Shown here: in pieces, positions 31,220 through 38,919 of the stretch | Layout: every line of letters begins with the position of its first letter | Position numbering within the stretch: the stretch's first letter is position 1 | DNA from: Pelobium manganitolerans | Lineage (GTDB): Bacteria; Bacteroidota; Bacteroidia; Sphingobacteriales; Sphingobacteriaceae | DNA: 64,000 nucleotides | NCBI RefSeq assembly: GCF_003609575.1 | Contig: NZ_MBTA01000027.1 | Span: 1-64,000, forward strand | Direction of reading: 5' to 3' | Made by a program: the position numbers and the translations under genes | Notes under the pieces: model-generated | Databases searched by the model: none | Told to the model about the DNA's origin: nothing | Seen by the model: the letters and a program-made list of their open reading frames with translations, nothing else

Positions 31220-31601
31220 TCGTTGCTTTCTTTAATTTTTTAGGCGCTTTCTTCTTTTTCGCTTTCGGCGGTGTTTGCAATTTGGTTTGCAAGCGGGTTA
31301 AACTATCCGAAATAGCGGTGTACATGGCGCTTAAAACCTTTGGGTCTTTGCTGTAATATTCTAAACTGCGCACATATTTGGCCGAATCTGTTTTGTGTTT
31401 TTTAAACACGTACAAATACCTGCTGTGCGCCTGCATTTTCATGGTATCTTGGTTATAAACCTGGTTTAAATACGCATCTGTCAATTGCATATCCAGCATC
31501 AGGTTTTGCATTTTATCTTTTTCGATAATGCCTTTAGGCGCTTTATTTTGCTGGCAGGCAAAAGCTAAGCTTAGCAATAAAAATAATCCGGTTTTTTTCA
31601 T
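31200..31601 (-). CDS. DUF4296 lipoprotein
   Basis: From the ATG at 31601 the protein has 133 residues and starts with a lipoprotein signal (MKKTGLFLLLSLAFAC), which a start at 31634 would bury. The body contains MQNLMLDMQLTDAYLNQVY and YLYVFKKHKTDSAKYVRSLEYYSKDP, the helical pattern of the DUF4296 family found in Bacteroidota. The C-terminus is very basic (KAKKKKAPKKLKKA). It is anchored in the cell envelope; function unknown. It is the first gene of a pair with mutS2. Confidence 0.85.
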   Translation of the reverse strand: MKKTGLFLLLSLAFACQQNKAPKGIIEKDKMQNLMLDMQLTDAYLNQVYNQDTMKMQAHSRYLYVFKKHKTDSAKYVRSLEYYSKDPKVLSAMYTAISDSLTRLQTKLQTPPKAKKKKAPKKLKKATNDLSTK

Positions 31602-31737
31602 CAATAAAATATATCCGCAATCACCAAAAATCACAGTCCCCTTATTTAAGCGGCAAATTTACAAACCTTAACTTATCTTTCGTGTTATAACGTAAGCATT
31701 TGTATTTTTGGCAAAATCCCTATAAAAATAATCATAA

Positions 31738-32433
31738 ATGAGCATTGCCGATAACATAAAAGCATATACCAAAGAGTTAAACAGCATAGGTGTAAAATTG
31801 GTAGCGGTTTCAAAAACCAAGTCCAACGAAGATATTATGGAGGCTTACCAGGCCGGACAGCGCATTTTTGGCGAAAACCAAGTACAAGAAATGCTCGAAA
31901 AACAAGAGGCTTTACCTAAGGATATTGAGTGGCATTTGGTGGGCCACCTACAAAGTAATAAAGTAAAATACATTGCGCCCTTTGTAAGTCTTATCCATGG
32001 TGTAGATAGCTTAAAACTGTTGGTAGAGATTGATAAGCAAGCCAAGAAGCATAACCGGGTGATTGACTGTTTATTGCAGATTTACATTGCTGATGAGCAC
32101 ACTAAATTTGGTTTGGGTTTTGACGAGGCCATTGAGCTTTTAGAATCTGAAGAATACCAAAAGCTGAGTAACATCCGCATTGTGGGCCTAATGGGCATTG
32201 CCACCAATACCGAAAATCCTAAGCAGATTAAAGAAGAGTTTTACGAACTGCACACTTTATTTAAGGGCATAAAAGCCAGCTATTTCCGCAACCAAGACAG
32301 CTTTAAAGAAATTTCTATGGGCATGTCTGCCGATTATAAAATAGCGATAGAACAGGGTTCTACCATGGTGCGCATAGGCAGTGATATTTTTGGTCAGCGG
32401 GTAATTAAACACTACAAAAACACCGAAAATTAA
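31738..32433 (+). CDS. yggS: YggS-family PLP-binding homeostasis protein
   Basis: The 231-residue cytoplasmic protein belongs to the PLPBP/YggS family, which binds pyridoxal phosphate without a known catalytic reaction and balances vitamin B6 and amino-acid pools. Visible: LVAVSKTKSNEDI with the PLP lysine at K26, FGENQVQEM, WHLVGHLQSNKVKYI, and SMGMSADYKIAIEQGSTMVRIGSDIFG at the end of the TIM barrel. Its stop codon overlaps the start of the acetyltransferase gene by 1 bp, which indicates translational coupling. Confidence 0.95.
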   Translation: MSIADNIKAYTKELNSIGVKLVAVSKTKSNEDIMEAYQAGQRIFGENQVQEMLEKQEALPKDIEWHLVGHLQSNKVKYIAPFVSLIHGVDSLKLLVEIDKQAKKHNRVIDCLLQIYIADEHTKFGLGFDEAIELLESEEYQKLSNIRIVGLMGIATNTENPKQIKEEFYELHTLFKGIKASYFRNQDSFKEISMGMSADYKIAIEQGSTMVRIGSDIFGQRVIKHYKNTEN

Positions 32434-32903
32434 TGCACGAAGAAATCAGATTTGCCCGCGAAGAAGATTGCGAACGCATGTTAGAGCTGGTGCGCGAGCT
32501 AGCAAACTACGAAAAAGCACCGCAGGAAGTGACCGTAACACTGCAACATTTTAAAGAAACAGGTTTTGGCGAAAATCCTATTTGGAAAGCTTTTGTTGCA
32601 ACGCTAAACGATGAAATTGTAGGCTTTGCGCTTTATTACGTCCGTTACTCCACCTGGAAGGGCGCGCGTCTGTATTTAGAAGATTTTATAGTGACCGAAA
32701 ATATGCGAGGCAAAGGCTTAGGAAAAAAACTTTTCGAGCGCGTGTTAAAACAGGCTAAAGCCGATAATTACCAAGGTGTGGTTTGGCAGGTTTTAGATTG
32801 GAACCAGCCCGGCATTAATTTTTACAATAAATACAATGCAAGTTTTGATGGCGGTTGGCTTAATGCTTCTTTAAGTGCCGAACAGCTGGCAAAATATGTT
32901 TAA
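32433..32903 (+). CDS. GNAT-family N-acetyltransferase (spermidine acetyltransferase-like)
   Basis: The 156-residue protein shows the GNAT fold: IRFAREEDCERMLELVRELANYEKAP at the N-terminus, FALYYVRYSTWKGARLYLEDFIV as the central strands, and the acetyl-CoA loop MRGKGLGKKLF, followed by VVWQVLDWNQPGINFYNK. The N-terminus and YLEDFIV resemble diamine/spermidine N1-acetyltransferases, but the substrate is unproven. It is translationally coupled with yggS. Confidence 0.88.
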   Translation: MHEEIRFAREEDCERMLELVRELANYEKAPQEVTVTLQHFKETGFGENPIWKAFVATLNDEIVGFALYYVRYSTWKGARLYLEDFIVTENMRGKGLGKKLFERVLKQAKADNYQGVVWQVLDWNQPGINFYNKYNASFDGGWLNASLSAEQLAKYV

Positions 32904-32954
32904 CAGCCTTTTTGGCATAAATTTCGGCGCTATGAGCCAAGCAAATAGTTGAAT

Positions 32955-33794
32955 ATGAAAAACATCATCATCCCTGCCCTAGCCTTAGCTTTTTTGGCTT
33001 GCAACAATAATAAAACCGGCCAACAAAACACGGACAGCTCATCCCAAATAAATGAAAATACGCTAACTGCCTTTTCTAGCACCGATACTTTACCTTATCA
33101 AATTAAGGATTTTTATCGGGAGACTGCAAGAAGTAAAAATCCCGCAGACAGCTCTAAATATGCTTACGTAAAGGCATCGTACCCAAAATTTGGTGCAGAT
33201 CAAGATTTTTTAAACCGCAAAATTACAAGCCTTCTTAGCGCCGAACCTTGGACAGGAAAAAACCAGCACAGCTTAATGAAAGCGTCAGAATCATTCTTTA
33301 AAGATTTTGAAACATTTAAAAAAGAAGTACCCGAAAGTCCGGCAGGTTATGCTTGGGAACAAAGCATAACCGTAAAATTTCAGGATACAAACCTGATTGT
33401 TTTTGCGTCAGAATCTTACGTTTATACCGGTGGCGCCCATGGTATGCCCAGTTTGTTGTATAGCAATTTCGATTTAAAAAATGAAAAGGATATTAAGCTA
33501 GAAGACATCCTAATAAAAGATTATAAAAAGCCACTTACCAGAGTTGCCGAAAGCATTTTCCGTAAAAACGAAGGCCTTAGCCAAACCGACTCTTTAGAGA
33601 ATTACTTTTTTGAAAACAAGGTGTTTTACCTTAACGATAATTTCGCTGTTACACAAAAAGGGTTATTGTTTACTTACAACGTTTACGAAATTAAATCTTA
33701 TGCCGAGGGGATGACGGACTTATTTATTCCATATCAGAAAATCAAGGGTCTGGTTAAACCCAACAGCATTATTTCAAAATATATTACACCATAA
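32955..33794 (+). CDS. DUF3298/RsiV-like lipoprotein
   Basis: The 279-residue protein (ATG 32955; the TTG at 32949 is less likely) begins with a lipobox (LAFLAC) and a Ser/Thr/Asn-rich linker. The rest fits a DUF4163/DUF3298 (PdaC/RsiV-like) protein: YVKASYPKFG, ESYVYTGGAHGMPSLLYSNFDL and DILIKDYKKPLTRVAESIF are typical, and the end has YEIKSYAEGMTDLFIPYQ. It sits in the cell envelope. Family members include domains that bind lysozyme or peptidoglycan; the role here is unknown. The aspartate kinase gene follows with no gap. Confidence 0.8.
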   Translation: MKNIIIPALALAFLACNNNKTGQQNTDSSSQINENTLTAFSSTDTLPYQIKDFYRETARSKNPADSSKYAYVKASYPKFGADQDFLNRKITSLLSAEPWTGKNQHSLMKASESFFKDFETFKKEVPESPAGYAWEQSITVKFQDTNLIVFASESYVYTGGAHGMPSLLYSNFDLKNEKDIKLEDILIKDYKKPLTRVAESIFRKNEGLSQTDSLENYFFENKVFYLNDNFAVTQKGLLFTYNVYEIKSYAEGMTDLFIPYQKIKGLVKPNSIISKYITP

Positions 33795-35045
33795 ATGCAG
33801 GTATTTAAATTTGGTGGCGCATCTGTAAAAGACGCTACGGGCATCAAAAATTTGGCGCAAATTGTTAGCGCTACCCACACCGGAAAACTGTTAGTTGTAG
33901 TCTCGGCGATGGGCAAAACCACCAACGCCCTCGAAAAATTGGCTCAAGCTTATTTTAACCAGCAGGATGACGCCCACCAAATATTTGAAGAAATAAAAGC
34001 TTACCATTTTAAAGTGTTGCACCAGCTTTTTGCCGAAGGCCACCCGGTTTTTGACGAAATAAACAACACATTTGTAGAGATAGACTGGATTATTGAAGAC
34101 GAACCGGCAGATCCGTTCGATTTTATTTACGATCAAATTGTATCTGTTGGCGAGCTGGTATCCAGTAAAATTATTGCGCATTATTTGGCAGAGCGCGGCG
34201 TAAAAAGCAGATGGTTAGATGCGCGCGCTTATGTTCAAACAGATAATAGCTACCGCGAGGCGCATGTAAATTGGGAAAAAACAGCGCAACTGATACAAAA
34301 AGATATTCCACAAATTCTTGAACAGCATATTGCCGTAGTGCCTGGTTTTATCGGCAACACTTCAGAAAATTTCACCACTACGCTGGGGCGCGAAGGTTCC
34401 GATTATAGCGCGGCCATTTTTGCAGCCTGCTTAAATGCCGAGAGTGTTACGGTATGGAAAGATGTCCCGGGCGTATTAAACGCCGACCCAAAGCGCTTTG
34501 AAAATTGTATAAAATTTGAAGAACTTTCCTATGCGGAAGCCATCGAGATGACTTATTACGGCGCAACCGTCATCCATCCCAAAACCATTAAGCCTTTGCA
34601 AAACAAAAGTATCCCTTTATTTGTGAAACCGTTTTTAAACCCGGCAGAAGCTGGAACGGTCATCAAAGCCAGCGCCAAAAGCGTAGATACGCCCATCATC
34701 ATCGTAAAAGAAAAACAAACCTTAATTACGCTTCACAGCAAACAGGCCGCTTTTATTAGCGAAAGCCAGATTGCTGGCATTTTTAAGGCTTTCGCCGATG
34801 CGCGTATCAAAGTAAACACCTTACAAGTTTCTGCATTAACATTTTCGGCCAGTTTTGATAGTGACGAACCCAAGTTCGAGAGCTTTAAGCAGCAAGTTCC
34901 CGATTTTGATTTGCGCTATAACGATGAGCTAAAACTCATCACGATAAGACATGGCAACGCAGAAACATTTAAGGAATTTGTTAAAGGCGAGGTTTATTTA
35001 GAAGAACGTAACCGCATTACCTCGCATTTTGTGGTAAAAGCATGA
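33795..35045 (+). CDS. lysC: Aspartate kinase
   Basis: This is the first enzyme of Lys/Thr/Met and diaminopimelate synthesis, phosphorylating aspartate. The 416-residue protein has the N-terminal kinase domain (KFGGASVKD, VVVSAMGKTTNALE, TTLGREGSDYSAAIFA, VWKDVPGVLNADP) and two ACT-like regulatory segments in the last 130 residues (AGIFKAFADARIKVNTLQVSA). Feedback control by an amino acid is likely from the ACT part. The stop codon overlaps the methyltransferase start by 4 bp (ATGA). It is a stand-alone enzyme, not fused to homoserine dehydrogenase. The symbol is by function, not by paralogue class. Confidence 0.93.
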   Translation: MQVFKFGGASVKDATGIKNLAQIVSATHTGKLLVVVSAMGKTTNALEKLAQAYFNQQDDAHQIFEEIKAYHFKVLHQLFAEGHPVFDEINNTFVEIDWIIEDEPADPFDFIYDQIVSVGELVSSKIIAHYLAERGVKSRWLDARAYVQTDNSYREAHVNWEKTAQLIQKDIPQILEQHIAVVPGFIGNTSENFTTTLGREGSDYSAAIFAACLNAESVTVWKDVPGVLNADPKRFENCIKFEELSYAEAIEMTYYGATVIHPKTIKPLQNKSIPLFVKPFLNPAEAGTVIKASAKSVDTPIIIVKEKQTLITLHSKQAAFISESQIAGIFKAFADARIKVNTLQVSALTFSASFDSDEPKFESFKQQVPDFDLRYNDELKLITIRHGNAETFKEFVKGEVYLEERNRITSHFVVKA

Positions 35046-36232
35046 ATAAAAGCATCCAAAAGCTAGCGCAAAAGGAAGTGCAGGATTATGTTGCGAAAAA
35101 TCTAAAAACGGATCTGCAGCGCTTGGTTTTAAAGGGCTCTCCTTTTCCGGATATCGCAATACAGGCTTTGGCTACCCAAATTTCGGGTAAAAAAGATGCG
35201 GAAAAAAAACTACCGACTTGGTTTGCTGCAAAGGGCGTTGTTTATCCGCCTAAACTAAATATGGAGCAGTGCTCGTCCGAACTGACGGCGCATTACAAAG
35301 CATCTTTACTAAGCGGCAAAACACTTGTAGATTTAACAGGTGGTTTTGGTGTGGATGATTATTATTTTTCGAAACGATTTGAAAGGGTGACGCATTGCGA
35401 GCTAAATGCCGAGCTTTCCACGGTTGCTTCTCATAACTTTAAGGTTTTAGGTGCAACTAATATCCAAACTTATGAAGGGGATGGTGCTGTTTTTTTGCAG
35501 CGTATGCAGCGTGCAGACGCCTTGTATGTGGACCCCAGCAGAAGAGCCGGAAGCGGTCGCGTTTTTATGCTGAAAGATTGTGAGCCAAACGTAATCGAAA
35601 ACCAAGAGCTTTACTTGCACAAAGCGAAGCAGGTGATGATTAAGGCTGCGCCGATGTTAGACATTAATTTGGCATTAAGCGATTTGCAAAACGTTGCTGA
35701 GGTGCATGTGGTGAGCGTAAAAAACGAGTGCAAGGAAAGTTTGTTTATTTTGCGGGCAGAACCTAGAAAAGAAGCAATAAAGATGGTTTGCGCAATGTTG
35801 GGAAATACATCGCCCGGTTTGTTCTCTTTTTTTCCGGATGAAGAAAAAAACGCCGAAAGCGCATTCAGCGAAGTTCAGAATTACCTTTACGAGCCAGATG
35901 CCGCCATTTTGAAAGCCGGTGCTTTTAAACTGCTTGGCGAAAGGTTACAAATTAATAAGCTTCAGCAACACAGCCACCTCTACACTTCATCAGACTTGGT
36001 TGATTTCCCGGGCAAACGTTTTAAAGTACTGCAAACTATTTTGTTTAATGACTTTAAAAAGGCACAAGTTCCCAAACAAATTAACGTTGTTTGTAGGAAT
36101 TTTGACTTGAAGCCAGAGGATTTGAAAAAGCGTTTTGGATTAAAAGACGGAGGTGCAGATTTTTTATTCTTCAGTACCGATTATAAAAATCGGAAAGTGG
36201 TGATACATGCGCAGAAGATCAATTTTACATAA
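35042..36232 (+). CDS. PG_1098-like class I SAM methyltransferase
   Basis: The 396-residue protein has an N-terminal helical domain (QKLAQKEVQDYVAKNLKTDLQ), a Rossmann methyltransferase core with the SAM motif VDLTGGFGVDDYYFS (about 100), YVDPSRRAGSGRVFMLKDCEP, and a C-terminal ferredoxin-like/THUMP-like domain (NVVCRNFDLKPEDLKKRFGLKDGG). This layout is that of the Bacteroidota family first seen as PG_1098, thought to modify RNA. The gene overlaps aspartate kinase by 4 bp. Substrate not established. Confidence 0.9.
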   Translation: MNKSIQKLAQKEVQDYVAKNLKTDLQRLVLKGSPFPDIAIQALATQISGKKDAEKKLPTWFAAKGVVYPPKLNMEQCSSELTAHYKASLLSGKTLVDLTGGFGVDDYYFSKRFERVTHCELNAELSTVASHNFKVLGATNIQTYEGDGAVFLQRMQRADALYVDPSRRAGSGRVFMLKDCEPNVIENQELYLHKAKQVMIKAAPMLDINLALSDLQNVAEVHVVSVKNECKESLFILRAEPRKEAIKMVCAMLGNTSPGLFSFFPDEEKNAESAFSEVQNYLYEPDAAILKAGAFKLLGERLQINKLQQHSHLYTSSDLVDFPGKRFKVLQTILFNDFKKAQVPKQINVVCRNFDLKPEDLKKRFGLKDGGADFLFFSTDYKNRKVVIHAQKINFT

Positions 36233-36241
36233 TACAGAAAC

Positions 36242-36544
36242 ATGAAAAACTTAAGTTCTCAGATTGCCCAGTTCAGATTAATTTGCTTTTTAGAAGGTGT
36301 AACCTTATTGGTGTTGGTATTTATTGCGGTGCCAATGAAATACGTTTTCCACAACCCCATTGTTTCCGAAATTTTTGGCCCTATACACGGTGCGCTTTTC
36401 ATCGCCTATGTGGGTTACACCGTACTTTTTGCGGCCAAATACAAATGGAGCTTTAAAAAGATATTTTGGGTTAGTATAGCCAGCTTTTTCCCTTTCGCTA
36501 CTTTTTATGTAGAAAAGCGTGTGTTGTCAAAAATCCCTGCTTAA
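36242..36544 (+). CDS. DUF3817 membrane protein
   Basis: The 100-residue protein has three hydrophobic segments (ICFLEGVTLLVLVFIAVPMKY, IHGALFIAYVGYTVLFAA, IFWVSIASFFPFATFYVEKR) in the arrangement of the DUF3817/YdzA family of small integral membrane proteins. The conserved EG, GPIHG and PFATFYVE elements are present. It follows the methyltransferase by 9 bp and ends at a bidirectional terminator. Function unknown. Confidence 0.85.
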   Translation: MKNLSSQIAQFRLICFLEGVTLLVLVFIAVPMKYVFHNPIVSEIFGPIHGALFIAYVGYTVLFAAKYKWSFKKIFWVSIASFFPFATFYVEKRVLSKIPA

Positions 36545-36550
36545 TATAAA

Positions 36551-36590
36551 AAAAGCTGGCTTGATTGTGAAATCAAGCCAGCTTTTTAAG
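36551..36590. terminator. Bidirectional terminator between the DUF3817 gene and cspA
   Basis: Arms AAAAGCTGGCTTGATT (36551-36566) and AATCAAGCCAGCTTTT (36571-36586) flanked by A and T runs; serves both convergent genes. Confidence 0.88.
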
Positions 36591-36606
36591 CCAAAAAACG
36601 GTATAA

Positions 36607-36801
36607 TTAAATTTTCTTAACGTTTACTGCTTGTGGCCCTTTTTTACCCTCCGCAATCTCAAACTCCACTTCGTCTTTGTCTTTAATGGCATTCGCACCA
36701 CCCTCAACATCTTTGAAGTGGACAAATATGTCTTTGCCTTCGTAGATGATAAATCCGAACCCTTTTTGAGCGTTAAACCACTTAACTTTTCCGTTTTTCA
36801 T
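36607..36801 (-). CDS. cspA: Cold-shock domain protein
   Basis: The 64-residue protein is a complete cold-shock domain with RNP1 (KGFGFI) and RNP2 (IFVHF); it binds single-stranded RNA/DNA and melts RNA structure. It begins MKNGKVKWFNAQ at the ATG at 36801; a longer frame to 36837 adds twelve residues unlike the family and is not used. The C-terminus (KKGPQAVNVKKI) is typical for Bacteroidota CspA. It is monocistronic. Confidence 0.93.
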   Translation of the reverse strand: MKNGKVKWFNAQKGFGFIIYEGKDIFVHFKDVEGGANAIKDKDEVEFEIAEGKKGPQAVNVKKI

Positions 36802-36873
36802 AAAATATTGATATTTAGAGTTATAAACTAAACCCAAATATAAAATAATTTTGATATTAACTAATATTAAAAG

Positions 36874-37506
36874 TTATTTGTTTGGCTGTGGCGTAGTTCT
36901 CAAGTAAGGTTTAATTTCTTTGTAACCTTTAGGGAACTTGCTAGGGATGTCCTCTGTTTTTATGGCCGGAGAAACCACTACATCTTCGCCGTCTTTCCAA
37001 TCTGCCGGAGTAGCTACACTGTGGTAAGCCGTCAATTGTAATGAATCAATTACGCGCAACACCTCTTGGAAGTTTCTTCCGGTTGATGCAGGGTACGTAA
37101 TGATTAATTTTACCGTTTTATCTGGTGCAATCACAAACAAAGATCTAACAGTTACCGAGCTTGACGCGTTTGGATGCATCATACCGTAGGCTTCTGCAAT
37201 TTCTTTGTTCTCGTCGGCAATAATCGGAAAATTAACCTCGCAGTCTTGCGTTTCGTTAATGTCTTTAATCCAACCTTGGTGAGATTCAACAGAATCTACA
37301 CTTAAAGCGATAACCTTAACGTTTCTTTTGTCAAATTCTGATTTTAGCTGTGCTGTTCTCCCTAACTCAGTAGTACAAACCGGGGTATAATCTGCCGGAT
37401 GCGAAAATAATACACCCCAGCTGTCGCCTAAATATTCATAAAAATCGAGTTCGCCTGCCGATGTTTTCACCTGAAAATTCGGCGCAATGTCTCCTAGTCT
37501 TAACAT
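36874..37506 (-). CDS. 1-Cys peroxiredoxin (Prx6 type)
   Basis: The 210-residue protein reduces peroxides through a single active cysteine. The active site reads HPADYTPVCTTELGR with C44; the length and the C-terminal half (YPASTGRNFQEVLRVIDSLQLT, and WKDGEDVVVSPAI) fit the Prx6 class rather than AhpC. Cytoplasmic. It is divergent from nothing nearby and monocistronic; no OxyR-type site was identified. Confidence 0.93.
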   Translation of the reverse strand: MLRLGDIAPNFQVKTSAGELDFYEYLGDSWGVLFSHPADYTPVCTTELGRTAQLKSEFDKRNVKVIALSVDSVESHQGWIKDINETQDCEVNFPIIADENKEIAEAYGMMHPNASSSVTVRSLFVIAPDKTVKLIITYPASTGRNFQEVLRVIDSLQLTAYHSVATPADWKDGEDVVVSPAIKTEDIPSKFPKGYKEIKPYLRTTPQPNK

Positions 37507-37619
37507 AGTTTTATTTTTTTAAAAATTAACTCTACCAATTTAGTAGAGATTTTTCTGCTTTGCAAAATTTTGTGGATAAATCGTGTTTTTTGACAAAAGT
37601 GGGATACCAGATTGTAAAT

Positions 37620-37919
37620 TCAATTTGCACGCAAAAACAACTCAGCAGGTAAATTAAAAAAATCGCGAAGCTTTTGTGCCATCTTAAGGGTGATATCTCT
37701 TCTGCCAGAAAGAATGGAGGAAACATGGCTTTTGCTACCAATGATACCCTCTAAATCTTTGTTTTTTATGCCTTGCTCTTGCATCTTGTCTTTTATCACC
37801 TCTAAAACTTCTATTTGGGGCATTAAAATATGCTTATCTTCATAGTCTTTTAAAAGTAACAAGAGAACTCCTAACTCATCATCCTCTGGCGTTCCTTCTT
37901 CTGCATGAAAAATCTCCAT
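37620..37919 (-). CDS. higA: HigA-type antitoxin (helix-turn-helix)
   Basis: The 99-residue frame has an acidic N-terminus (EIFHAEEGTPEDDELGVLLLLLKDYED) and an XRE helix-turn-helix (MQEQGIKNKDLEGIIGSKSHVSSILSGRR), ending FFNLPAELFLR. It is the antitoxin of the toxin gene immediately upstream. The conserved family start (NWKVITTEAVYKKALARA) lies upstream in frame, but the expected ATG before it is ATC (complement of 37974-37976). Either translation starts at ATC/ATT, or at the internal ATG at 37919, giving a shortened protein. The DNA-binding part is complete either way. Confidence 0.85.
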   Translation of the reverse strand: MEIFHAEEGTPEDDELGVLLLLLKDYEDKHILMPQIEVLEVIKDKMQEQGIKNKDLEGIIGSKSHVSSILSGRRDITLKMAQKLRDFFNLPAELFLRAN

Positions 37920-37978
37920 AGCTCGAGCCAGCGCTTTTTTATAAACAGCCTCAGTTGTAATTACTTTCCAATTGATAA

Positions 37979-38290
37979 CTATAATTTAAGATTGTAGCTT
38001 ACATTTTCTACATCAATTTGATCATACTGTTTATGCGTACCAAACCAAATTGTGTAACAAGCATTTCTTCTGAAATTTACAGAAACCACTAATCGATAAT
38101 CATTTTCTTTAATGTTAAATACTATACGTTTATTATTCACTATACTGGCGTTTCCGTATACCTTCTTTAAGTCATTGGAACTAGAAAACTTATATTTCAC
38201 CATCTCATTATACCAAACTAGAAGTGCTCGTTTGGCCAAAGGATGCTTTTCGCAATAATAAATAATAGTTTTACGGTTAATGACATTCAC
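37979..38290 (-). CDS. higB: HigB-type mRNA interferase toxin
   Basis: The 103-residue protein has the RelE-like HigB fold: MNVINRKTIIYYCEKHPLAK, a central basic stretch (NNKRIVFNIKENDYRLVVSVNF) and the C-terminal TIWFGTHKQYDQID, typical of the HigB_toxin family that cuts mRNA on the ribosome. It is first in the operon, as usual for HigBA, with the antitoxin after it. The pair is probably autoregulated by HigA; no operator was identified. Confidence 0.88.
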   Translation of the reverse strand: MNVINRKTIIYYCEKHPLAKRALLVWYNEMVKYKFSSSNDLKKVYGNASIVNNKRIVFNIKENDYRLVVSVNFRRNACYTIWFGTHKQYDQIDVENVSYNLKL

Positions 38291-38346
38291 TTTTCAAAAA
38301 CGAAGATTAGTTTTCATTTTGAAAACTTAAAAATAATCGTCTTAAC

Positions 38347-38377
38347 AAAAAAAGCATCCTTACGGATGCTTTTTTTA
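38347..38377 (-). terminator. Terminator of slyD
   Basis: Arms GCATCC and GGATGC with A and T runs of seven on both sides, directly downstream of the slyD stop on the minus strand. Confidence 0.85.
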
Positions 38378-38392
38378 AATCTAATTAGATTA

Positions 38393-38887
38393 TTAATGGT
38401 GGTGCCCGCCTTCGCCATGTACGTGGCCATGGTCCAACTCTTCTTTGGTTGCTTCGCGCACATCTTGGATGGTACCGTTAAAATGCAACTCATGACCCGC
38501 CATCGGGTGGTTTAAATCCACTAAAACTGCATCTTCTGCGATAGAAACTACACGGCCTTGGAACTGGCCGCCGTTATTATCCTGCAAAGGCAAAATAGCA
38601 CCAATTTCTGGCAAAGGCTGGTCGCCAAACATACTTTTTGGAAGCGGTGCAACCGCCTTTTCGTCGTACTCGCCGTATCCTTCTTCTGGCGAAAGCGTAA
38701 AAGCATAATTGTCGCCAACAGATAAGCCTTTCAAGTGCTCTTCAAACTTTGGCAACATCATGCCTACACCGTAAAGAAATACTAAAGGATTATCAGAATT
38801 TGCACTTTCTACATGTTTTTTCTCACCATTTTCGGGAATGTGTAAATCGTAGGTTAACGATACCACTTTGTTATTATCAATTTTCAT
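38393..38887 (-). CDS. slyD: FKBP-type peptidyl-prolyl isomerase SlyD
   Basis: The 164-residue cytoplasmic protein is an FKBP-type prolyl isomerase with a chaperone flap: LTYDLHIPENGEKK, FLYGVGMMLPKFEEHLKGLSVGD, LSPEEGYGEYDEKAV, and DLNHPMAGHELHFNGTI. The C-terminus is His-rich (DHGHVHGEGGHHH), the metal-binding tail that in E. coli SlyD binds Ni, Zn or Cu. The gene lies between HigBA and the YyaL-like gene, 32 bp from the latter. It is chromosomal, not part of the metal element. Confidence 0.93.
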   Translation of the reverse strand: MKIDNNKVVSLTYDLHIPENGEKKHVESANSDNPLVFLYGVGMMLPKFEEHLKGLSVGDNYAFTLSPEEGYGEYDEKAVAPLPKSMFGDQPLPEIGAILPLQDNNGGQFQGRVVSIAEDAVLVDLNHPMAGHELHFNGTIQDVREATKEELDHGHVHGEGGHHH

Positions 38888-38919
38888 CTATTGGTTTTTG
38901 CGAAACCTGGGGTTTCCTG

